DNA of 13,220 bases from NCBI GenBank assembly GCA_036939355.1, contig JALLAP010000434.1, forward strand, positions 1 through 13,220, written 5' to 3'. Origin of the DNA: Thalassiosira profunda (Eukaryota > Bacillariophyta > Thalassiosirophyceae > Thalassiosirales > Thalassiosiraceae). This document shows positions 8,551-13,220 of the stretch, one piece after another; position 1 is the first letter of the stretch; the number at the start of each line of letters is the position of its first letter. The translations under genes and the position numbers were made by a program. The notes beneath the pieces were generated by a model. That model made no database searches, had not been told where the DNA came from, and saw only the letters and a list, made by a program, of their open reading frames with translations.

Positions 8551-8731
8551 ACAGTGGACTCGTTTTGTCTGAAATCTGATACTATGAATGCAATGTCAAG
8601 CTATCCCCAAGCTTAGACACATCTTGTGTTCCGAGGCAACGATGGGTTGAGCATTGTCTCTCAGAATGCAACAGTGAGAGCAGCATCACAATCCACCATG
8701 CCACAAGGACAATTGGGAGCATTTGAGAGGC
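8551..8731. other. Tail-to-tail gap, sulfotransferase and F-box genes
   Basis: A 181-bp gap between the stop codons of two convergent genes. It must carry both 3' UTRs. No clear polyadenylation signal, hairpin or repeat is visible. Confidence 0.5.
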
Positions 8732-10698
8732 TCATCCTCCGTGCTGGGTAACCGACAGTTTGCGCAACTGATCGTCCTCGCCGATGATAGGGGCGCCCAC
8801 GACCTCGATCCCACGCTGCTGGTACTTGCGCAGGCGATCGACGAGCTTGCAGGTCCAGTTGTGAAACTGAATGGGGGGCCCGTACTTGGCTTGGTAGCGA
8901 GGATCGTGCGTGTTGATGAACCCGAAGAAGTCGTCCTCCCGCGCAGTGTACGAGGACCTCGCGGCAACGTCCACCTGACGGAAGAAACGCGCGGGCACCT
9001 TGGGAAGCTCGCGGCGGACCTTGATGATGGTAGCCTGGCAGAGGCCAGAGGAAGCCTGCGAATCCATGTACTGGCTCTCGGGAGGGGTGAAGTGCTTCAG
9101 ATAGCTCTCGACGATGGCGCGGCGGTTGGGCTCCATCGTTGTCTGCCCGTTGAACGTGAGGTGGGGCTCAGGAATGCGAAACTTCTTGCCGTCGAAGCTG
9201 CACTTGCAAAGGGTAAGGTCGAAGTCGTCCAGAAGATCGAACGGCGAAATCTCCTTCTTGCCCTTGCCCTTCTGCGCCACGATGAGATCGATGCCCTCAT
9301 CTCCATCGAAATTGAACGGGAGATTGCCACCAGTCTTCGGCTTGATGTTGTACAGCTTGTCTCTGGTTGGCGATTTGCAACGAATCAAGACGACATGAGC
9401 AATGCGCATCTGATGTGATGGAGGAGGAATAGGAGAAGGACTCACAGAGGTACGCCGAGCTCGGGGAAGGACATGCCGCGCTGCCACTTCCAATTGACAT
9501 ACTGCGTCTGGACGTTCTTGCCCCACCGGACCATCTCTTTGTAATGATCAGTCTTCTTGATGTCCGCGATGGTGACCGTGCTGGTGCCCTCCCTGATGGC
9601 ATCTCCAATCTTCCTGTCGCTTCCAAAGTATCTCTTTGGTCCCTCGAGATTTTCCTGAAAGTGCTCGAAAATGGAGTTCCAGCTCTCAACATGATGGATC
9701 TTGCTGTCGACCGTGTAGAGCAGGCGATCGTCGACGATGTCGATGTAAGTATCATGAAACCCCGTGAAAATGGCATTGGCACTCTCGACGAGCCACTGCA
9801 TCGGCGATGAGCACGCAACAAAATTTATGAGAGACGGAGCCAACATTCCAGTGTATGCACACGAGCATAAGACGTACCGAGCGAACCAGCGGAGCGACTT
9901 TGGCGGTGCAATACACGTCCACATCAGGGGTGCTATCGGTGTACCGGCCTTTGGTACCCCACAGAACGCCGAGGCAGGCCGATGCCACGGCCGAGCCAGC
10001 AATCAGCACGGACCCCTCGGGCAGATCGGCCAGCGCCTGCGCCGACTCCAGCGTAATACCCGACCCCGTGTGTTCTAGAACGCGGCCCAGAGACGACAAG
10101 AGGGATGCGCGGAGGAGACGAGTGGCGAGGAGCGGGGCCTCGGACGAATCCCCGCCATTCTTAGCCGCAGCAGTGGTAGCTTTCCCCCCCTTGTTTCCCG
10201 TCTTCCTCCTCTTGCTGCTCTTCTTCGTCTCCTTGGCCGCCTTCTTCTGGGCCCGGTGCTTCGCCATCATGGGGACGTCGTCGTCGTCGGAGTCGCCAGC
10301 CTTCCCCCCGTTGGCGGCGGGCTTCCTCTCCCCGTCCGTGCCAATGCCATCGGAGAAAAAGATCTTGGATGAGAGGCAAAGGTTGTAGATGTCCGGAGGG
10401 GCGGCGAAGGCCGCGACCTGCTTCCAGCACACTTCGGGGAGCGAGGCGAAGAGGGATGCCGCCCCATTCCCCGCCCCGACGCCCTGCAATAAAATTAGAG
10501 GCAATGTGAGCANGCGAGGCGAAGAGGGATGCCGCCCCATTCCCCGCCCCGACGCCCTGCAATAAAATTAGAGGCAATGTGAGCACAATATTTTTACGAA
10601 CATTATGAGCACAATATGAGCACATCATGTGTCATAATTCGTACCTCCGGTGCCATCTCCTCGGGAGGGGCCTTGAGCGCTCCTAGCGATGCCTCCAT
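8732..10698 (-). CDS. F-box-like protein with nucleotidyltransferase-fold core
   Basis: Minus-strand gene with four exons: 10698-10645, 10483-9878, 9795-9446 and 9362-8732. The coding sum is 1641 nt, 546 aa, ignoring the duplicate at N 10513. All junctions keep frame. Residues about 29-61 (SLPEVCWKQVAAF, PPDIYNLCLSSKIFF) resemble an F-box, which recruits substrates to SCF ubiquitin ligases through Skp1. A linker (68-130) has DSDDDD and a basic cluster, KKSSKRRK, a likely nuclear signal. Residues 177-210 read VLIAGSAVASACLG, then PDVDVYC: the Gly-Ser loop plus Asp-x-Asp pair (D205, D207) of the nucleotidyltransferase superfamily. FDLLDDFDLTLC (378-389) may give the third acidic strand (D385). 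The assignment rests on these short motifs; substrate and activity are unknown. The start ATG at 10698 has G at -3 and at +4. Confidence 0.75.
9363..9445 (-). other. Intron 3 of F-box gene (83 nt)
   Basis: The donor GTGAGT starts at 9445 and the acceptor CCAACCAG ends at 9363. The split codon CT-A gives Leu, joining ...PELGVP-L to DKLYNIKPKTGG. An alternative (donor GTACCT at 9453, acceptor at 9410) would also keep frame, but it is only 44 nt and has a weaker donor. Confidence 0.8.
9796..9877 (-). other. Intron 2 of F-box gene (82 nt)
   Basis: The donor GTACGT starts at 9877 after ...APLVRS and the acceptor GATGCAG ends at 9796 before WLVESANAIF. The junction is phase 0. Read-through in the upstream frame gives unrelated Cys-rich sequence ending at 9752. 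Confidence 0.88.
10441..10585. repeat. 72-nt duplication around N 10513 (assembly join)
   Basis: Bases 10441-10512 recur exactly at 10514-10585 around a single N. The segment spans the intron 1 / exon 2 boundary of the F-box gene, so the acceptor and the first coding bases appear twice; only one copy should be counted. Confidence 0.93.
10557..10644 (-). other. Intron 1 of F-box gene (88 nt)
   Basis: The donor GTACGA starts at 10644 after MEASLGALKAPPEEMAPE. The acceptor TTTTATTGCAG ends at 10557 in the upstream copy of the duplicated segment (equivalent to 10484 in the other copy). Exon 2 begins GVGAGNGAASLF in phase 0. The intron carries three near-tandem TGAGCACAATAT-type units: 10580-10591, 10606-10617 and 10617-10628. 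Confidence 0.82.
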
Positions 10699-11611
10699 GA
10701 CTTTGCTTGATACTGCAATTAATGGAGCACGAAGATGGCGCAAGTATTGTGAGCGACGAGAGTGCGGGGGTGCGCGCGCGGTTGGTATTGTGGTTGATTG
10801 CAGGCGAAGCGAGCAAGATGCAAAAATAAAATATGATGTCTCGGCGGGGTCGATGGCCGCAACAGCCGCCGGGCGTCTAGCCGACGTCTCCCGCCGCCCC
10901 GCTAAATTTCAGTGGCGTAGCGCGACGTCGACCCCCGCCCACGCCTACACGAGAGCTGCAGAGAGCTGCGTCGTGGACCAGATCCAGAAAAAATGACGCT
11001 GATGCGCTCTGCAATCCGTCGCACCCCGGGCACTCCCGGCCGACCGACCGCCACAACGCGCAAAGGGCAAGCAACAAAGGGGAAAATTACCTATCCTTGG
11101 CAGGGGCGGCGGCGCTGGACGTGGTTGGGGTGTAGGAGGCGCAGCAACGGATCGCTATTCGGCCGGGAGTGTGCTGAATAGAAAATCGACGTCCAAAGAT
11201 TTTGCAAGATCCGTTTTTGCGTAGGTACTTTGTACGTACTTTGGCTCTACCTACCTTGCGACAGTCGGCGAATTTCCACGTGGGAAATCCATACAACGAT
11301 TTTCTCGTTGGTTCGCCATTTATCGTGTAGGAATTAGTATAAGTTCAAATTGACTTGATTCTTAATTCTTGTGCTTGCAAAGAGGGGAAGGGAGAGGCCA
11401 CTGCCCAACCGCAGAGGGCACAACGCCACACAGCTTCGTGCGCCCTCTTCGTCGTCGCGCGGTAGAGCCGTTGCGCATTGGACCGCGGGAAAGTAGTGCC
11501 TCACAATACATGCACCAACACAAAGTACATGCACTCTCCTCGACCCAGTAATCCCAGCCAATACACATCTCAACAGCGACGGCCGCTACTAAACATATAC
11601 CACATACTGTC
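10699..11611. promoter_or_regulatory. Divergent intergenic region with G-box dyad
   Basis: A 913-bp gap between the start codons of the F-box gene (-) and the coiled-coil gene (+). Short open frames here (for example + 10993-11181, - 11087-11296) show no motif, and I do not call them genes. Visible structure: a GCGCGCGC run near 10772; an inverted repeat GTAGGTA (11221-11227) / TACCTAC (11248-11254); an imperfect palindrome ATTTCCACGTGGGAAAT (11272-11288) centred on CACGTG (11278-11283); and a TATA-like TAGTATAAG near 11336. The CACGTG dyad lies about 330 bp upstream of the coiled-coil ATG. Promoter function is inferred from position. Confidence 0.5.
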
Positions 11612-13045
11612 ATGATGAGCGAGGGCGAGACTGAGAAGATGGCCGAGACGACGACAGTGGACGCTGTCAAGGAAGAGACCGACGCCACGCCAGAGGCCGA
11701 CGCCGCCCCAGCGGAGGCGGAGACGACCTCCCCAACCCCCGAGCGGGTGGCCGAGCACCTCGCCTCGTGCGGCACCGGCCTCTCCGGCCTCGTCGAGGAC
11801 GCGGTCAAGACCCTCTTCAAGAGCGCGGCCGACACCAAGGACATCGTGGTGGCGCCCGTCCAGTGCGAGGTCGACGGGCGGCAGGTCGAGGAGGTGGCCC
11901 GGAAGGCCGAGGCGGTGGGCAAGGAGGTGACCAAGCAGGTGGCCTCGTGCACCGACGGATTCGGGGGGTTGGTGGAGCGGGTGTTCGACGCGAGTCCGCT
12001 GCGGTACCAGGCTCCGGCGCGGGAGACGGCCGCTGTCGAAAGTCCGGCAGAGGAGGCGAAGTCGGAGCCTGTTCAAGTCAAAGAAGGCGAAGGAGAACCG
12101 GACGCCGAACCTACGGCCGTCAGCCCCGCCCCGAGCGACATCGAGGTGAAGTCCATCCTCCACCTGAACGGCGGAACGCCCATCGACGACGTGCCCACCC
12201 TCCAATCCGCCCTGACCGCCAAGCAGTCCGAACTCGACGCCCTCCAATCCCTCCTCGTCGCGAAGCAGGCCGAGATCGCCGGACTCCACGACACCATCGA
12301 GCGCAAGGCGGCCAAGCTGATTCCCTCGGCCATGACCGTGAAGAACGCGCGCATCGACGAGCTGACGAGGCAGTCGGAGGAAGACGCCAAGAAGTTCGAG
12401 GCGGCGCTGGCCGAGAAGGACGCGGCCCTGGAGGCGGAGCGGACGCTGACGGAGGCGGCGGTGGAGGAGGCCAGGCGGTTGAAGGTGGAGAACGATCGGC
12501 TCGGAGCGGAGATGAAGAAGGCGACGGAGGAATGGGACGCCAAGCTCGCCGCCGCCGTGGCCGAATCGGAGAAGACCGCGGAGGAGGAGCGGATCGCCAA
12601 GGAGGCGGCGCGGGCCGAGGCGAAAGCGCTGCAAGCCAAGATGGGCGAGGAGAAGGAGGCCTTCCGCGCCTCGCTGCAGGCCGGATGCGAGGAGGTGCAG
12701 TCGAAGGACGGGGAGTTGGAGCGGGCCCACGAGCGGATCGCCGCGTTGGAGGGCGAACTGCACCGGGCGACGGAGAGGATCGACGCGGCCGGGTCGCCGT
12801 TGAAGCTCCTGACGCTCCACTTCCACGAGCGGGAGGCGCGGGTGCAGGAGTTGGAGGCGGCGCTGGCCGCGACCGAGGGGGCGACGGAGGACGGCCCGGA
12901 GGAGAAGAGCGCGTCGCCCACCGTCGAGGGGGCGGCCGCGGCGTCTCCCAAGGACCAAGTGCAAGATCCCGCCGCTCCCGATGCGTCGGTGGCAAAGGTC
13001 GAGGCGCGGGACGACGCCGACGCCGTGGTGGTCTCCGCCGAGTAG
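11612..13045 (+). CDS. Acidic coiled-coil protein of unknown function
   Basis: Single-exon 477-aa protein, not recognised as a named family. It starts at a double ATG (11612 and 11615), the first with G at -3. The N-terminus (1-45) is acidic and rich in Glu, Thr and Ala. Two related segments follow: ASCGTGLSGLVEDAV (51-65) and ASCTDGFGGLVERVF (111-125), each after a helical VAEHL/VTKQV stretch and 60 residues apart. An acidic, Pro-containing linker runs to about 180. Residues about 195-420 are nearly all Glu, Ala, Lys, Arg and Leu with heptad-like spacing, a long coiled coil, opening with a short tandem repeat LQSALTAKQSEL / LQSLLVAKQAEI. The tail is Ala/Glu/Asp-rich. There is no signal peptide or membrane helix, so a cytosolic or nuclear scaffold or cytoskeletal role is possible but unproven. 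Very high GC creates long antisense open frames, which I treat as shadows. Confidence 0.8.
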   Translation: MMSEGETEKMAETTTVDAVKEETDATPEADAAPAEAETTSPTPERVAEHLASCGTGLSGLVEDAVKTLFKSAADTKDIVVAPVQCEVDGRQVEEVARKAEAVGKEVTKQVASCTDGFGGLVERVFDASPLRYQAPARETAAVESPAEEAKSEPVQVKEGEGEPDAEPTAVSPAPSDIEVKSILHLNGGTPIDDVPTLQSALTAKQSELDALQSLLVAKQAEIAGLHDTIERKAAKLIPSAMTVKNARIDELTRQSEEDAKKFEAALAEKDAALEAERTLTEAAVEEARRLKVENDRLGAEMKKATEEWDAKLAAAVAESEKTAEEERIAKEAARAEAKALQAKMGEEKEAFRASLQAGCEEVQSKDGELERAHERIAALEGELHRATERIDAAGSPLKLLTLHFHEREARVQELEAALAATEGATEDGPEEKSASPTVEGAAAASPKDQVQDPAAPDASVAKVEARDDADAVVVSAE

Positions 13046-13220
13046 GGATATGGATGCGATGGAGGCAAGTTTCCTGATAACAGGAATGCCGGCCGGGCCT
13101 TTTGCGGACGAAGTGTGTTGTTGTTTCGGTTCGGTGTCAAAGAGAATGTACAGCTATCTACAAATAAGCATCGTTTGCGCCTAGAAAATTGTCTTACGAG
13201 TTAGTGCAGGCTATTCCTAA
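13046..13220. other. 3' flank of coiled-coil gene
   Basis: A 175-bp stretch after the last stop codon, less GC-rich than the gene. No gene, repeat or clear polyadenylation signal is visible. Presumably it is 3' UTR and flank. Confidence 0.4.

Noticed and set aside
9410..9453. Alternative 44-nt intron 3 in the F-box gene
   Set aside because: It keeps frame but is shorter than all other introns here and uses GTACCT; the 83-nt GTGAGT intron is a better fit.
10616..11181. Short plus-strand frames in the divergent gap
   Set aside because: No motif, no good start context, and the first overlaps exon 1 of the minus-strand F-box gene.
11767..13077. 436-codon plus-strand frame overlapping the coiled-coil gene
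   Set aside because: Its translation is Arg/Gly-rich low complexity from reading GAG/GCG-rich codons out of frame.
11570..13140. Long antisense frames (464, 355 and 291 codons) over the coiled-coil gene
   Set aside because: They are low-complexity Arg/Ser/Ala/Pro-rich mirrors of a GC-rich Glu/Ala/Lys coding sequence.

Overview
The window looks like nuclear DNA from a stramenopile alga, most likely a diatom. Genes are intron-poor and close together on both strands. Five short GT-AG introns of 63-88 nt restore reading frames. Proteins include a type II Golgi-style sulfotransferase, a secretory EF-hand protein and a BspA/DUF285-like surface protein of the kind found in diatoms and other marine protists. 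A centric diatom such as Thalassiosira is a guess from style, not shown by the sequence.

Layout. 1-389: 5' flank with six same-strand copies of a GC-rich 16-mer, two of them preceded by GTAGAAACATA. 390-1994 (+): membrane-anchored protein with ten tandem 25-residue BspA-like repeats, followed at about 2031-2164 by a frameshifted relic of the same repeat. 2834-5829 (+): large ABC half-transporter, two exons. 5938-6792 (-): signal peptide plus four EF-hands, two exons and an unexplained frameshift. 7110-8550 (+): sulfotransferase. 8732-10698 (-): four-exon F-box-like protein carrying what looks like a nucleotidyltransferase-fold core. 11612-13045 (+): acidic coiled-coil protein. The last five genes alternate in direction: two tail-to-tail gaps are short (108 and 181 bp), and two head-to-head gaps (317 and 913 bp) probably hold divergent promoters.

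The sequence has four single-N positions (3735, 4318, 7593, 10513). Each is flanked by a 72-nt direct repeat, so each adds exactly 73 nt and, inside exons, a false frameshift. Collapsing one copy plus the N at each site gives uninterrupted reading frames across the ABC, sulfotransferase and F-box genes. One copy pair differs at a single synonymous base, which suggests unmerged overlapping contig ends from two haplotypes.

No operon or defence system is visible. Four genes point to the endomembrane system or cell surface: the repeat protein, the ABC transporter, the EF-hand protein and the sulfotransferase. The EF-hand and sulfotransferase genes share a 317-bp divergent promoter with CATGCA repeats and a CACGTG box. 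The least familiar protein is the F-box/nucleotidyltransferase-like fusion.
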